Positions 46,913 through 61,249 of a stretch of 64,000 bases of DNA are shown here, piece by piece. The stretch lies in the NCBI GenBank assembly GCA_009760855.2, contig WPIO01000033.1:30001-94000 (forward strand). The letters are read 5' to 3'. The position numbers were made by a program, and so were the translations under genes. The notes beneath the pieces were generated by a model. It was not told the DNA's origin, searched no databases, and saw nothing but the letters and a program-made list of their open reading frames with translations. Origin of the DNA: Cristatella mucedo (Eukaryota > Bryozoa > Phylactolaemata > Cristatellidae). Each line of letters begins with the position of its first letter. Positions within the stretch are counted from its first letter, which is position 1.

Positions 46913-49759
46913 CTGTAACGACAGTGCTTATTTACATCACAGCTAATATGTTCGCCAAATTACCGATGTCGAGTGAAGGGGCTAAAATAGCGAAGCAGCT
47001 TCTGAATAATTTTTACCTAGAATACATTTCTGCCTTATGCCTGACGCCTAGTTTTAACAACTGTAAATATGTAAATTTTGTTTTGAAGACAAGGCAATCG
47101 TTCGCAACGCATTTTCAAAATGCGAAATATCGGTCCCCTGTCAGCCAGAGACATCTTCCCAAAGAGATTGGCCGACTTGCAGGTTGAAGGAAGGAACGCT
47201 ACTTGCCTGCGAGGGCTGGCCAATCTTTAATCTGCTGGGTAATGTTGCCCTAAGAGAGCTTTTGGGCAGGACTGCTTAGAGATGGTCATCAAAAGGGAGG
47301 ACCTGGCGAGATTTGAAGTCTGGAGCGCAGGTGCCGACCACAAAGTCATGGCCTAGCTCTGCATTGTTTGCATTTACCGACCCAGGTCGTGATTTCAGGT
47401 GCAATGCGGAAATTCTGTATTACTGCTGAAGGAAGAAGTCATAGCAACTGCTGCTCTTCAGGCGCTAAGAAAATGAGACTCTTTACTCAGGCGACTTGAC
47501 TTTAGGTGGCGGAAGAGTCTCGACTGTTGGAATTAAATATCGCAGAGGCCTCTGTCCCAGGTTACTGCTTCCTAATTAACTGTCATTGCGATTTTCGCGT
47601 CCGTGTGTAGTCTACATGTCGATTCATTCCAGAGCACCAGCGTCCTCACGCTACCACGCGGCTCCTTCGACTTAGAGATCATCTCGTTACCTTAAGCTTG
47701 CATTCAAACAAACCGACCATTCCTGTACACCTCTGTCCTCCGGAATGCCGCCGTGGTCACGTTCCACCAGATTCTCAGCGTCTCAACGTCTCATCGCCTT
47801 TCATTGTGATTTATAAATACATTCTTAGATCGCAAGCTGAGCTAGTAATTGACGAACGTCTATAAGTGGCTTATTGTCGTGGCGCCTACGCTCAAGATCC
47901 GTCATCATTTACGTCATTTCTACTGTTTCGTCGGTTCCGGTCAAATTTCCTGAGTGCCAGTGAGAGTGTCGGTTCGCGTTTGTGTACTACGCAACGAGCT
48001 GGTTCATGAATCGATACCAGTCAGTGGTACAAGGAGTGGGTAGCCTGAAGGTCGCAATGTTTGCATTTGGACTATTGCTTTAGTATGATGCTTGCCTACA
48101 TATTTTGGCTTGACACGGAACATGTGACCGGCCCTGATTAGTTCATTACGTTAAATGATGTCTTTAAGAGAGCGTGCAAGCGCCAGTTTAGTGCTCTACT
48201 TGTCTTAAGGTGTTGTTGTAAAGACGACGAGCGTTTACCCGAGCCATGTATATAATCAGAGCTCAAGCCGAGTTTCGTAATTGCCCGGAAGAATAAGTGA
48301 TCACATTTTACTTAGTAAGGCATGCGTTTGAAAAAATGTATTCACAGTACTTCTTTAGTATTACTGCCTGAAATTCAATAAATCCTCGAGGACAAAGTGG
48401 CAGTTGGGTAGTAGAGTTTTCCCTCGGTGTTCTCAAAGCGTGATTGCCATTCGGTTGATATTGCACGCTCGCTAGCCTGCTGAAGCCAACGTACAAATAG
48501 AGGACAGACGAAAAAAATCCTAGTTGCGTGCAAAGTGTTGTGTAGGAAGTGAGTGGCTTAAATGTAGAAGCTCTAGATCGCTGGTAAGCATTTGCCACTG
48601 AGAGTGACGAGAGAGAAAAGATAGCTGATTGGGAATCGCTATGGTGAGGTGCTGAGGCTGAAACGTGCACAAAGATAAGCCTCTGCCAGGACGGATAATA
48701 ATTAAAGATATTGGAACGGCTGATTTAGTGTCTGTGGAAGACGTGGCGTAAAAATAGGGTGTGTACGCGCCGAGCCGTTGCAGGCGATATTTGTCAGCGT
48801 AAAACCTTTTCTCTGTTAGCACAGATAAAACGAGAGCAAACGAACAACTGCCAGCAATTTTAATCCACGGTTGACCAGCAGGTGCGTATCGTAGAATCAT
48901 TTGAACTTATTAGGCATTGCTACTGCAGGGTATATTCTATCGCTGCGTCAGCATTACATTAGCCGAGAGCTCATTTTTTTCCTAAAAGCGAAGCAAAACG
49001 TTTAAGATTCGTGCGTTCAGAAACTAGGCATGTCGTGATAGGAGCTAGAGCAGCACACTATCTAATGCGTAGCTGTTAACAAATCTTTTTAATGAGTGCT
49101 CATAGCATGTGCGCGTCACGAAGTGCATAAGACTAACCGAAGGTTCATACTAAACAGCTCCTGTGAGTGTTGTCTAGGGTGATTTATTAGGCCCTACGTG
49201 AGCGTGATATTTATCAGGTTTTCAAGGCTTGCTCTAGCAAAATGAAATGCTCGCCATGAACCGCTGGCTACCTCTTGTAGTCAAGTAAATTGTTGGGCAC
49301 CTCAGTAGGGTTACCTTTCGGTGTTCAGACGTCTGTAAAACTGCGTAACAAACAAAAAAGTAGGCATTAAATTTGTACAGCATACCAAGTAAACTTAATG
49401 TCTTTCAAGGAACTTTGAATAGGCTGAAGCTGGAAGAAGACTCAGTAGTACCTACTTCAATCCACATGAAAGGACATTGTATTCGACGTCGGTTTTTAAT
49501 CTTGGATGTGGGAAATTGGCACGGTGCAATGAATTTCGGTTAAGCAACTACTTTAACTCGAAATTAAAGTTTCTTTTCCTGAAGACGTCCTCTCTATGCA
49601 CCGGGTGCGTCAATCGCTGAGCTGGGTCTAATTGAAGACAGCGTTAGATTAGTGCAAACGCACACCAATGTCTAGCTGGACATGACCTGTGCATAAGTTC
49701 AATCAGCTAGAGTGTTGCATGCAAGCAGTTACGCCTTCAACTCGAGCAAAGCATTCTTA

Positions 49760-50086
<327 letters not shown>

Positions 50087-53000
50087 TCAGTCGTCGACTC
50101 GGCAGACGGCCCGTTTGTCTGTTGCGGAGTTTCAGTCAGAAGAATAGGGCCGCTTTTTGGGATTACAATGGCAAGCGTGTGATTCAAAAATCCTTAAATG
50201 CAGTTGACAACGGATCAGCAAAAACTCTTCGATGCGTTGTCTTGAACTGAGGAAAAATAGGGAGATCCTTGCATCAACCATGTCCGGTAGCTAGCCAAGG
50301 CCAAGCGATCAAAAGAGCAAGTACACTCGGGATTCAATAGGCAAAATTAAGTGTAGGAGATTATGCGTCTGCATAACAGTTTGGCACTTACGGCAGCTTT
50401 ACGCAGCCGCTAAAGCTCTTGTGGAGCTGTTAACGTTAGACGAACTAGCCATCCAGCGATCAATTTGTTATTGGCGGCCTACGATTTAACCCATGAACCT
50501 GCTTACACTATGGCTGCTGCTTGTGGATGTTACCACTAAACATTCAGTAGTGCTTTACACGTAGCATCCGTAATGTGCATCTAAAGAGATACATTTCTCG
50601 GATTGCCTATGCAAGCGTATTATTATTATAAATGAAAATATTATTATTTTTACTTGAGAAAGTATGTTCACTGCTCATCAGTATCGCTTGCATTTTACAA
50701 AGCTTTCGCTGACTGCACAGTTTTCTCTCTAGTCAGCAGAATTCGGGTCAGAGAAAATTGTGTCGCGGGTGGTAATACGCTGTAATTGAAGTACGGTACA
50801 GAAATAGAGAAAAGTATAGTGTGACTATCTAAGCATTTCCGCTCGGGCCAGCTCCTCTTCAGCTGCTGCACTTGCAGCAAGACGTTCAGACGAGGCAAAG
50901 GGAATATTCTGGTATCTCGTTTGAAAGAGTGATAATAATTAGGGAGACTCTTTGCTAACTGTCAAACTGCTGCTCTAGCTAACGGCTAAGGAAAGTTCAT
51001 TACCAGTTTTCAATTGCGTCACAGTACAACCATGACAGGATGGCAGTACAATTATCCTGAGGAAGACGTGTTGCCCCAAAAGCTGCAGTGCTCGAAACCC
51101 TCCCAAGCGTACGTCGCAGATATAGAGAGCAAGAGCTACATTCCGTAAAGTCCTGGGCAGTTGAATTTACTAGCATGATCGCAGAGGCGAGACTCACGGA
51201 TAATTGACAAGGCACATTCACTCGGCCACGCGCGTCGTTCGTTCGGCTGCCGTAGTAGCTCAGTCTTTAGTGAGCTGTGGAAACGCGAGTAGTTAAGGCT
51301 ATAAAGGCTAACCGGTGCTTTTTAGATTTGGATTCTGCATTAAATACTCCTGCTTTCCAAATGTTGAGTCTCGCAACGTCTCACTCTATGTTTACTACAA
51401 ATGATCTCCTTCGAACCGTCGTCGAAGGTCGAGCGACTACATGACCGTCCAGCCACTTGGCTTCTACTGGAAAGAAAGCAGGTCAATTGGTTCGTTGAAT
51501 CGTTCAGAGTTTTAAAATGCGCAAGTAATAGCCGTAAAATTCATTGGAACGGAGAAGCGCCTTTATTTAATTCAGATGCAGCATATTCAAATATTTCTGC
51601 TAAGTTTCTTCAAGTTCGGAAACTACGCGAAAGCATTTTAGAGCGTGTTTCAGGTTTGTGAGAAAGTTGATGCAAAGCAAGGTTTGCTTACCTGAGCAGA
51701 AAACAGGTCACCATCTAATCAACAAGACCCACCATGCTGCTAAAACCTTGAGCGTGAGCGTTTTAAATCACAATTTGTCATTCGGTCTGTTTGGTAGTGC
51801 GTCGAGAACAGATATGGCCAGAGATTCAGATTAGTAGCGAAGCTTCAAACTTCGACGACCAACCACCGACTGTGGTATTGCGACAAGCGGAGAGACCTCG
51901 CTTGAAGGCAATGGCGAGTTCCTATAAGCGTTTTTTTTATGGATCGTGCACTTTAATAAGGCTGCGAATGTAGCAATGGAATTTATCAACCTACCGTTAG
52001 ATGCCATCAACAAAATCTACGCTATGTGCAGCTGTGGCACTGCTGCGTCTTCACTTTCATCCCCATATTCCGTCAGAACCTTCAAAGTCTTGTCCTTTCT
52101 GTGAGCATGTGCTGCTGATGTTGGCATTATCGTAACAGGAACATGCTCTCAAAAGTGAAATACCGTGACAGCAATGTAATAGTTATTTACGATCTAGCGG
52201 TACTACGCAACTATAAGGCTAACTCTACAGTGTAGCATGGCCGGCTTGGTGTGCTTTCGGGTATTCATTTACTGTGGGTTGTAACTTGTACGGACGCCTC
52301 GCGACCTATTAATTGAACGTTCACCTCAACGGCCTGAAATTCGAGGCTTGTTTTCTCAGGGACCAAAGAGGCAATTTTTCGCCCCCAGTTTGAAAAGGAA
52401 ACAACGTTGAAGCTCGTCTACGTATTAGTAATATCCTGTTTACGCTGACTTCCAAATAAACTAATTATTTTGACTTACATTATTCCGCAACCTCTTGAGT
52501 GTCGCTTGGAAAATCGTCAGCAGACTCTGATACCTTATGAGCTACGTCAATAGACTGCTTCCTGCATACCAAGAGGGCCTGCAACTCTTACTCGGTCCTC
52601 AAGAAGCTTAATGCTATATCCATTTCGTCATTTAAGCACTTTCAACAGTAGGCATCAGCCTCAATACGTCGCTTAACACCGACCTGGTTTGCTACAAATC
52701 AAGCAGCGTATGTGTTCCAAGGTTCCACTTCGCAATTTGAGGTCAATTAAAGCCTTCGCTCCGCCACACCTATGCACAAAACTCTCGAACAGGTACGTCG
52801 TCGTACAAACCGAATCTTCCGTATCGATTCGTTCATTCTAGTCTGTAATTTATTTCAAATCCGTAGTACACGGTGCATTGAGCAGGTTTGCTCGTAAGCC
52901 CACACCGCACCGCCTACAGATGTCATGACAATGCCTGGCGAGACGACAGCTAAAACGAGGCTTAAAACCGCCAGCTCCTCATAGTTTTAGTTCCGTTAGT

Positions 53001-53347
53001 AAAAAATGTCATCTCGTTGGTGAAGCCTTCCGACCGTGTGTGAGCTATCAATGATCGCACGAATGACGTCATTTCCAGCACGTGTAAAGTACTTTCAAAG
53101 AAACGCGGTTGCCCTAGTTGGACGTTCAAACGTCTTGACAATGACAGTACAGACTAAGCAAAACAAGGCTTCAACGTGGCCACCGCCAGTGGTTATGTCT
53201 GGAAAGTGTACACTGAGCGTAAGGATTCGATAGCCTGTCACTCTGTGCCCCGAGAGGTTAAGCTCATGCTGGGTTCTGCTTTATGGCTGCACGGTTAGCT
53301 AGTTGGCAATCAGAGGCATTACATGTGCACGGTGCAGCGCTACTTAC

Positions 53348-53526
53348 CTTGCTGCATCTGACAGATAACTCCGGCGGCTTCATCCCGAGAGCAGTCGTGC
53401 CGCTTCCATGGTGCATGCGGGCACTGCCCAATCGAGTCCTCGGTACCATTGCACGTTACTTCGTCGAGTAGGAAAGAGCCGTATCTCGGCGTGGCATACA
53501 TAGACGTCAGTATGCCCATTGCATCT
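53348..53526 (-). CDS. SRCR exon B4: second half of SRCR domain
   Basis: 179 bp, acceptor GTTACAG, donor GTAAGTAGCG, phases 2 in and 1 out. It carries the last four Cys of a group-A SRCR domain in TCNGTEDS, GQCPHAPWK, HDCSRDEAAG and VICQMQQ. A single-base change gives WKRHDC where the other array copies read WKQHDC, one of few coding differences among the units. It ends on the first G of a Gly codon completed by exon A3. Confidence 0.94.
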
Positions 53527-56373
53527 CTGTAACGACAGTGCTTATTTACATCACAGCTAATATGTTCGCCAAATTACCGATGTCGAGTGAAGGGGCTAAA
53601 ATAGCGAAGCAGCTTCTGAATAATTTTTACCTAGAATACATTTCTGCCTTATGCCTGACGCCTAGTTTTAACAACTGTAAATATGTAAATTTTGTTTTGA
53701 AGACAAGGCAATCGTTCGCAACGCATTTTCAAAATGCGAAATATCGGTCCCCTGTCAGCCAGAGACATCTTCCCAAAGAGATTGGCCGACTTGCAGGTTG
53801 AAGGAAGGAACGCTGCTTGCCTGCGAGGGCTGGCCAATCTTCAATCTGCTGGGTAATGTTGCCCTAAGAGAGCTTTTGGGCAGGACTGCTTAGAGATGGT
53901 CATCAAAAGGGAGGACCTGGCGAGATTTGAAGTCTGGAGCGCAGGTGCCGACCACAAAGTCATGGCCTAGCTCTGCATTGTTTGCATTTACCGACCCAGG
54001 TCGTGATTTCAGGTGCAATGCGGAAATTCTGTATTACTGCTGAAGGAAGAAGTCATAGCAACTGCTGCTCTTCAGGCGCTAAGAAAATGAGACTCTTTAC
54101 TCAGGCGACTTGACTTTAGGTGGCGGAAGAGTCTCGACTGTTGGAATTAAATATCGCAGAGGCCTCTGTCCCAGGTTACTGCTTCCTAATTAACTGTCAT
54201 TGCGATTTTTGCGTCCGTGTGTAGTCTACATGTCGATTCATTCCAGAGCACTAGCGTCCTCACGCTACCACGCGGCTCCTTCGACTTAGAGATCATCTCG
54301 TTACCTTAAGCTTGCATTCAAACAAACCGACCATTCCTGTACACCTCTGTCCTCCGGAATGCCGCCGTGGTCACGTTCCACCAGATTCTCAGCGTCTCAA
54401 CGTCTCATCGCCTTTCATTGTGATTTATAATAACATTCTTAGATCGCAAGCTGAGCTAGTAATCGACGAACGTCTATAAGTGGCTTATTGTCGTGGCGCC
54501 TACGCTCAAGATCCGTCATCATTTACGTCATTTCTACTGTTTCGTCGGTTCCGGTCAAATTTCCTGAGTGCCAGTGAGAGTGTCGGTTCGCGTTGGTGTA
54601 CTACGCAACGAGCTGGTTCATGAATCGATACCAGTCAGTGGTACAAGGAGTGGGTAGCCTGAAGGTCGCAATGTTTGCATTTGGACTATTGCTTTAGTAT
54701 GATGCTTGCCTACATATTTTGGCTTGACACGGAACATGTGACCGGCCCTGATTAGTTCATTACGTTAAATGATGTCTTTAAGAGAGCGTGCAAGCGCCAG
54801 TTTATTGCTCTACTTGTCTTAAGGTGTTGTTGTAAAGACGACGAGCGTTTACCCGAGCCATGTATATAATCAGAGCTCAAGCCGAGTTTCGTAATTGCCC
54901 GGAAGAATAAGTGATCACATTTTACTTAGTAAGGCATGCGTTTGAAAAAATGTATTCACAGTATTTCTTTAGTATTACTGCCTGAAAATCAATAAATCCT
55001 CGAGGACTAAGTGGCAGTTGGGTAGTAGAGTTTTCCCTCGGTGTTCTCAAAGCGTGATTGCCATTCGGTTGATATTGCACGCTCGCTAGCATGCTGAAGC
55101 CAACGTACAAATAGAGGACAGACGAAAAAAATCCTAGTTGCGTGCAAAGTGTTGTGTAGGAAGTGAGTGGCTTGAATGTAGAAGCTCTAGATCGCTGGTA
55201 AGCATTTGCCACTGAGAGTGACGAGAGAGAAAATATAGCTGATTGGGAATCGCTATGGTGAGGTGCTGAGGCTGAAACGTGCACAAAGATAAGCCTCTGC
55301 CAGGACGGATAATAATTAAAGATATTGGAACGGCTGATTTAGTGTCTGTGGAAGACGTGGCGTAAAAATAGGGTGTGTACGCGCCGAGCCGTTGCAGGCG
55401 ATATTTGTCAGCGTAAAACCTTTTCTCTGTTAGCACAGATAAAACGAGAGCAAACGAACAACTGCCAGCAATTTTAAGCCACGGTTGACCAGCAGGTGCG
55501 TATCGTAGAATCATTTGAACTTATTAGGCATTGCTACTGCAGGGTATATTCTATCGCTGCGTCAGCATTACATTAGCCGAGAGCTCAGATTTTTCCTAAA
55601 AGCGAAGCAAAACGTTTAAGATTCGTGCGTTCAGAAACTAGGCATGTCGTGATAGGAGCTAGAGCAGCACACTATCTAATGCGTAGCTGTTAACAAATCT
55701 TTTTAATGAGTGCTCATAGCATGTGCGCGTCACGAAGTGCATAAGACTAACCGAAGGTTCATACTAAACAGCTCCTGTGAGTGTTGTCTAGGGTGATTTA
55801 TTAGGCCCTACGTGAGCGTGATATTTATCAGGTTTTCAAGGCTTGCTCTAGCAAAATGAAATGCTCGCCATGAACCGCTGGCTACCTCTTGTAGTCAAGT
55901 AAATTGTTGGGCACCTCAGTTGAGTTACCTTTCGGTGTTTAGACGTCTGTAAAACTGCGTAACAAACAAAAAAGTAGGCATTAATTTTGTACCGCATACC
56001 AAGTAAACTTAATGTCTTTCAAGGAGCTTTGAATAGGCTGAAGCTGGAAGAAGACTCAGTAGTAACTACTTCAATCCACATGAAAGGACATTGTATTCGA
56101 CGTCGGTTTTTAATCTTGGATGTGGGAAATTGGCAAGGTGCAATGAATTTCGGTTAAGCAACTACTTTAACTCGAAATTAAAGTTTCTTTTCCTGAAGAC
56201 GTCCTCTCTATGCACCGGGTGCGTCAATCGCTGAGCTGGGTCTAATTGAAGACAGCGTTAGATTAGTGCAAACGCACACCAATGTCTAGCTGGACATGAC
56301 CTGTGCATAAGTTCAATCAGCTAGAGTGTTGCATGCAAGCAGTTACGCCTTCAACTCGAGCAAAGCATTCTTA

Positions 56374-56700
<327 letters not shown>

Positions 56701-57526
56701 TCAGTCGTCGACTCGGCAGACGGCCCGTTTGTCTGTTGCGGAGTTTCAGTCAGAAGAATAGGGCCGCTTTTTGGGATTACAATGGCAAGCGTGTGATTCA
56801 AAAATCCTTAAATGCAGTTGACAACGGATCAGCAAAAACTCTTCGATGCGTTGTCTTGAACTGAGGAAAAATAGGGAGATCCTTGCATCAACCATGTCCG
56901 GTAGCTAGCCAAGGCCAAGCGATCAAAAGAGCAAGTACACTCGGGATTCAATAGGCAAAATTAACTGTAGGAGATTATGCGTCTGCATAACAGTTTGGCA
57001 CTTACGGCAGCTTTACGCAGCCGCTAAAGCTCTTGTGGAGCTGTTAACGTTAGACGAACTAGCCATCCAGCGATCAATTTGTTATTGGCGGCCTACGATT
57101 TAACCCATGTACCTGCTTACACTATGGCTGCTGCTTGTGGATGTTACCACTAAACATTCAGCAGTGCTTTACATGTAGCATCCGTAATGTGCATCTAAAG
57201 AGATACATTTCTCGGATTGCCTATGCAAGCGTATTATTATTATAAATGAAAATATTATTATTTTTACTTGAGCAAGTATGTTCACTGCTCATCAGTATCG
57301 CTTGCATTTTACAAAGCTTTCACTGACTGCACAGTTTTCTCTCTAGTCAGCAGAATTCGGGTCAGAGAAATTGTGTCGCGTGTGGTAATACGCTGTAATT
57401 GAAGTACGGTACAGAAATAGAGAAAAGAATAGTGTGACTATCTAAGCATTTCCGCTCGGGCCAGCTCCCCTTTAGCTGCTGCACTTGCAGCAAGACGTTC
57501 AGACGAGGCAAAGGGAATATTCTGGT

Positions 57527-58517
57527 GTAATTGAATGGTGTGTAATAACCAGCTCGATAAACAATACGAATGATATGGTTAGGGGTGACATGCACAGGGT
57601 CAGCATGGAAATGTGGTTAGTGGCAGCATTCACAGTGTCAGCACACATTAGCGCATCAAGGACGAATCACAGGGACCAACTAAATGCTCTCCTAAATAGG
57701 TGTGTTTTTAAGCTCCTTTTAAATGTGGTCAGGTCAGGGGATGTTCTGACGCAGGTCGAAAGGGAGTTCCAGGCTTTAGGAGCATATGAACTAAATGCAC
57801 GGTCTCCAAATGATTTAAGGTATCTATGAGGTATTTCTAGACTGTTGGATTCCGAAAAGCGGGTGGTACGATGCTTGGCCTGATGGGGTAGTATATCTGA
57901 CAGATAGGCTGGAGTCATAGAATGAAGGGACCTAAAAGTGAGCGACAAAACCTTGAAGTTAATCCTATGCTTGACTGGTAGCCAGTGCAGGTCGGCGAGA
58001 AGTGGAGAAATGTGGCAACTTCGACGCTCACGACAGACAAGCCTAGCTGCAGAGTTTTGCACCAGCTGCAATCGCCTGATCGCACATGCTGGTAGGCTAG
58101 TACGCAGTGAGTTGCAGAAGTCGAGACGGGATGTCACGAATGTATGGACCAACTTGGACGTGGTATTTTTATCTAAACAAGCCCAACTTTTAGAAATGTT
58201 ATGAAGCTGAAAATAGGCGGATTTGACTGTGGAGCTGATATGGTCGTCTCACGAGAGGTCGCTTTGGAATATGATACCTAGATTTCGAGCTGATTCAACT
58301 GGAGATATGCTGGCAGAGCCAATTTTGAGAGTCAGCCTTTCCAATCTCTGAATCACACTGGGTTTGCCCATAACTAGTAAGTCAGTTTTGTCATCGTTTA
58401 GTTTAAGAAAATTTGCTGCAATCCCTGTGCGGATGTCATCAATACATGCAGCAAGTGAGTTGAGAGAATATGAGGTGCTCGAAGGCTGGGAGGAATGAAA
58501 GCAAAGGTACAACTGAG
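57527..58517 (-). mobile_element. LINE family 1 fragment interrupting the SRCR array
   Basis: Minus-strand copy of the C-terminal part of a CR1/L2-like reverse transcriptase ORF. Recognisable are a DDKTDLLVMGKPS-type segment, SLRTSLPACAIRRLQLVQNS, DLHWLPVKHRINFKVL and the C-terminal YAPKAWNSL. The reading frame breaks once, near 58.2 kb. Both ends are incomplete: the 3' tail (ATT repeats and the cttgataaag block) is missing at 57527 and the 5' side stops before the YADD motif. It joins unit U4 directly, so the junction is probably a deletion or recombination breakpoint. Confidence 0.9.
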
Positions 58518-58689
58518 TGGTAGCACCATGGTAATGATAGAAGCTAAAGCTATCAAGGCTCTCCAGTGTAAGTATTATGTAGATTCGGACGCCTCTTCAA
58601 GTACTCAAATACAGCTTCACCTAATTCTTACTCTCATATTCAATTTCTCAATTTCAATTCTCAATTTCTCACTCTATACTAAATTCAAG
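58518..58689. other. Spacer between the LINE and the old unit copy
   Basis: About 170 bp with caatttctca repeats, not homologous to the array unit. Confidence 0.5.
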
Positions 58690-59447
58690 TGATCTTCTTT
58701 GAACCGCCGTCGAAGGTTCGAGGACGGAATGGCCTCTCAGCCACTTTGCTTATACTGAAAAGGAAGCTTGTCAATTTGTTCGTTAAAACCTTCACATTTT
58801 AAAAATGCGCACGTGTACACTTTGAAATTCGTAGAAATGGAGCAACCGTTATGCAGTTCATATACAGCATGTTTAAAGCTTTCTGCTACCTTTCTTGTAG
58901 TGTAGAAACTACACGATACAATATTGTAATACTTCAGTTCAATTCTACGATACAACACACATTTACAGTGCGTTTTGGGTTTATGAGCAATTCGATGCAA
59001 AGCAAGGTGTCCTTACCTCGAAAGCAAACAGGTCGCAAATAAATCAACGAGACCCGCAAGTTTGCTAGAAAATATTCATAGTTTTGGTTTCGCTAGTAAA
59101 AAATCACATCTTGTTTTATCGCCTTCCGACCGTTTGTAAGCTATCACTAATTGCATGAATGACGTCATTTCTAGCACATGTAAAGTACTTTAAAAGAAGC
59201 AAGGGGCCTTGTTGGACGTTCAAATGTCTTGACACTTACAGTACAGCCTAAGGAAGCAAAGGCTTCAACGTGGCCACCGCCAGTGAAGATGTCTGAAAAC
59301 GCTATACTGAGCCTAAGGCTTCGATAGCCTGTCACTCTGTCCCTCCGAGAGGTTGAGCTAACGCTTCGTTCTGATTTATGGCTGCACGGTTACCTAGTTG
59401 GTAATCAAAGGCATTAAATGTGCACTGTGCGGCACTACTTACCTTGC

Positions 59448-59495
59448 TGCATCTGACAGACAACTCCGGCGGCTTTATTCGAGCACAATCGTCAA
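59448..59495 (-). pseudogene. Broken SRCR exon B relic, 3' end only
   Basis: The last roughly 16 codons of an exon B (Cys, Ala and Arg, then a one-base shift into AAGVVCQMQQ-type sequence) and the donor GTAAGTAGTG are preserved on the minus strand, followed by the usual downstream intron sequence. Upstream of about 59495 homology jumps to the segment that begins an array unit, so the acceptor and most of the exon are gone. Compared with B5, a base is missing in the AAG/RNE part, so even the remnant is out of frame. Confidence 0.75.
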
Positions 59496-60851
59496 AATTT
59501 GGGTTTAAAATCAATATTTGTTGTTCAACCTGTTCGGACGTGCCTCGAGAATAGTTATGGATAAGAGGTTGAGAATAGAAGGAAACAGCCGAACCGTGGT
59601 GATCGATCACCAACTGTGCTATTTCGACATGCTGGAGCACCCGCATGAAGGCAGTGGCAAGTACATGTAGGCGTTTTTGTTAATGGTTGTGCACTTAAGG
59701 CGGCCGCGAGTGCACTAATGGGGTTTATGGTACCTACCATTAGGTGCCACAAATAAAATCTAAGCAATCCCTTATATGCAGCTGAATCACAGCTGCCTCA
59801 GTACTTTGATCCCCATCTTCCTCCAGAGCCCTCAAATTCCTGTCCTTTCTTTCAGCAGCTGCTGCTGATAATATATATCACCGTGCCAGGTAGAGCCCTG
59901 AATCATTGATTAACGATGAAACTTACTTGTTAGTTGTTGGCAAACCTCATGGTATCACGGAACTAAAAGCTTAACCCCACAACTTAGAATGGCCGGCTAG
60001 GTGTGCTGAATGTTCTCCGCACAATCTGGGTTCTGTTTTGTGCTAACGTGAGCTATTAAACAAACGTTAACCGCAAAGGCTAAGTTCAGGCTAACTTGGC
60101 AGGAACGAAACACCCAATCGTTGGCATCCAGTTTGAAAACGAAACCACATTCTAGCTCGTTTATGCATTAGCAATACCCTGTCTAATCTTGTTTAAACCC
60201 ACATTTTTAATATTTTGACTTGCATTGTTCGACAATCTATTTTGTCTGACACGGCGAAAGTTTAGCCGAAGCTAAATCCAAAAGCATCATGTTAATGGAC
60301 TAATTTCTTTTACCCAGAGGTCTTGAAACTCTCGCTGGCTCATTAGGAAGCCGCGGTAATTTCACTTTGTATTTTTGCCACACTTTCAAGAATATATACT
60401 AGTCTAAATACAATGAAAATCGCCAAACGACGATGTTATCTGATGAGACGACAATTGAAACGAGGCGAAACCTGCCAGCTCGTCACAGTGTAAGCTCCTT
60501 TCCTGTAAACTGACATTTTGCCCATGACGCATTCCGATCCTGAGTATGCTATCAGTAACTTCATCACAGGTGTAGTTTCCGGCACAAGTGAAGTGCTTTA
60601 TTAGAAATGACGTTGCCTGAGTGAGATTTTTAAATATCTAGACAATAAAAGTACACTTTGAGGAAGACAAGGCTTAAACATGACAATCATCGGTCGTGAT
60701 GTCTGAAAAGTCTAAACTGAGCCTAAGGCTTTGATGGTTTGCCCCTGAGTGCCTCCAAGAGGTTTAGCTCATGCAGGTTCTGGCTTACGGCTGCTTGGTT
60801 ACGTAGTTGGCAATCAGAGGCATTACATGTTCACAGTGCAGCACTACTTAC

Positions 60852-61030
60852 CTTGCTGCATCTGACAGACAACTCCGGCGGCTTCGTTCCGAGAGCAGTC
60901 GTGCTGCTTCCACGGTGCATGCCTGCACTGCCCAATTGAGTCCTCGGTACCGTTGCACATTACTTCATCGAGTAGAAAAGAACCGTATCTCGGCGTGGCA
61001 TACATGGAAGTCAGTATGCCCATTGCATCT
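60852..61030 (-). CDS. SRCR exon B5 (second half of SRCR domain), older diverged copy
   Basis: 179 bp. Acceptor TTACAG before A-GAT-GCA, donor GTAAGT after CAG CAA G, so entered in phase 2 and left in phase 1. It encodes DAMGILTSMYATPRYGSF, then the last four Cys of the group-A pattern (MCNGTED, GQCRHAPWK, HDCSRNEAAG, VVCQMQQ). It differs from array exons at several residues (M for T before the first Cys, R for P after the second, N for D in SRNE), consistent with older divergence. It lies between two truncated B relics (59.45 and 61.5 kb), so it is the only usable B exon for domain 1. Confidence 0.88.
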
Positions 61031-61249
61031 CTGTAATGACAGTACTTATTGACATCGCAGATAAAATATTTGCCCAAATACCGATGTGGAGTGAAGGGGC
61101 TAAAAAAGCGAAGCAGCTTCTGAATATTCGTTGACAAGAACACGCTTCTGCTTTATGCCTGATGCCTGTTTTTAATAATAACAAATAAACCAATTTTGTT
61201 TGAAAGAAAAAACAATCATTCGCAACACAATTACAAAATCAGAAATGTG

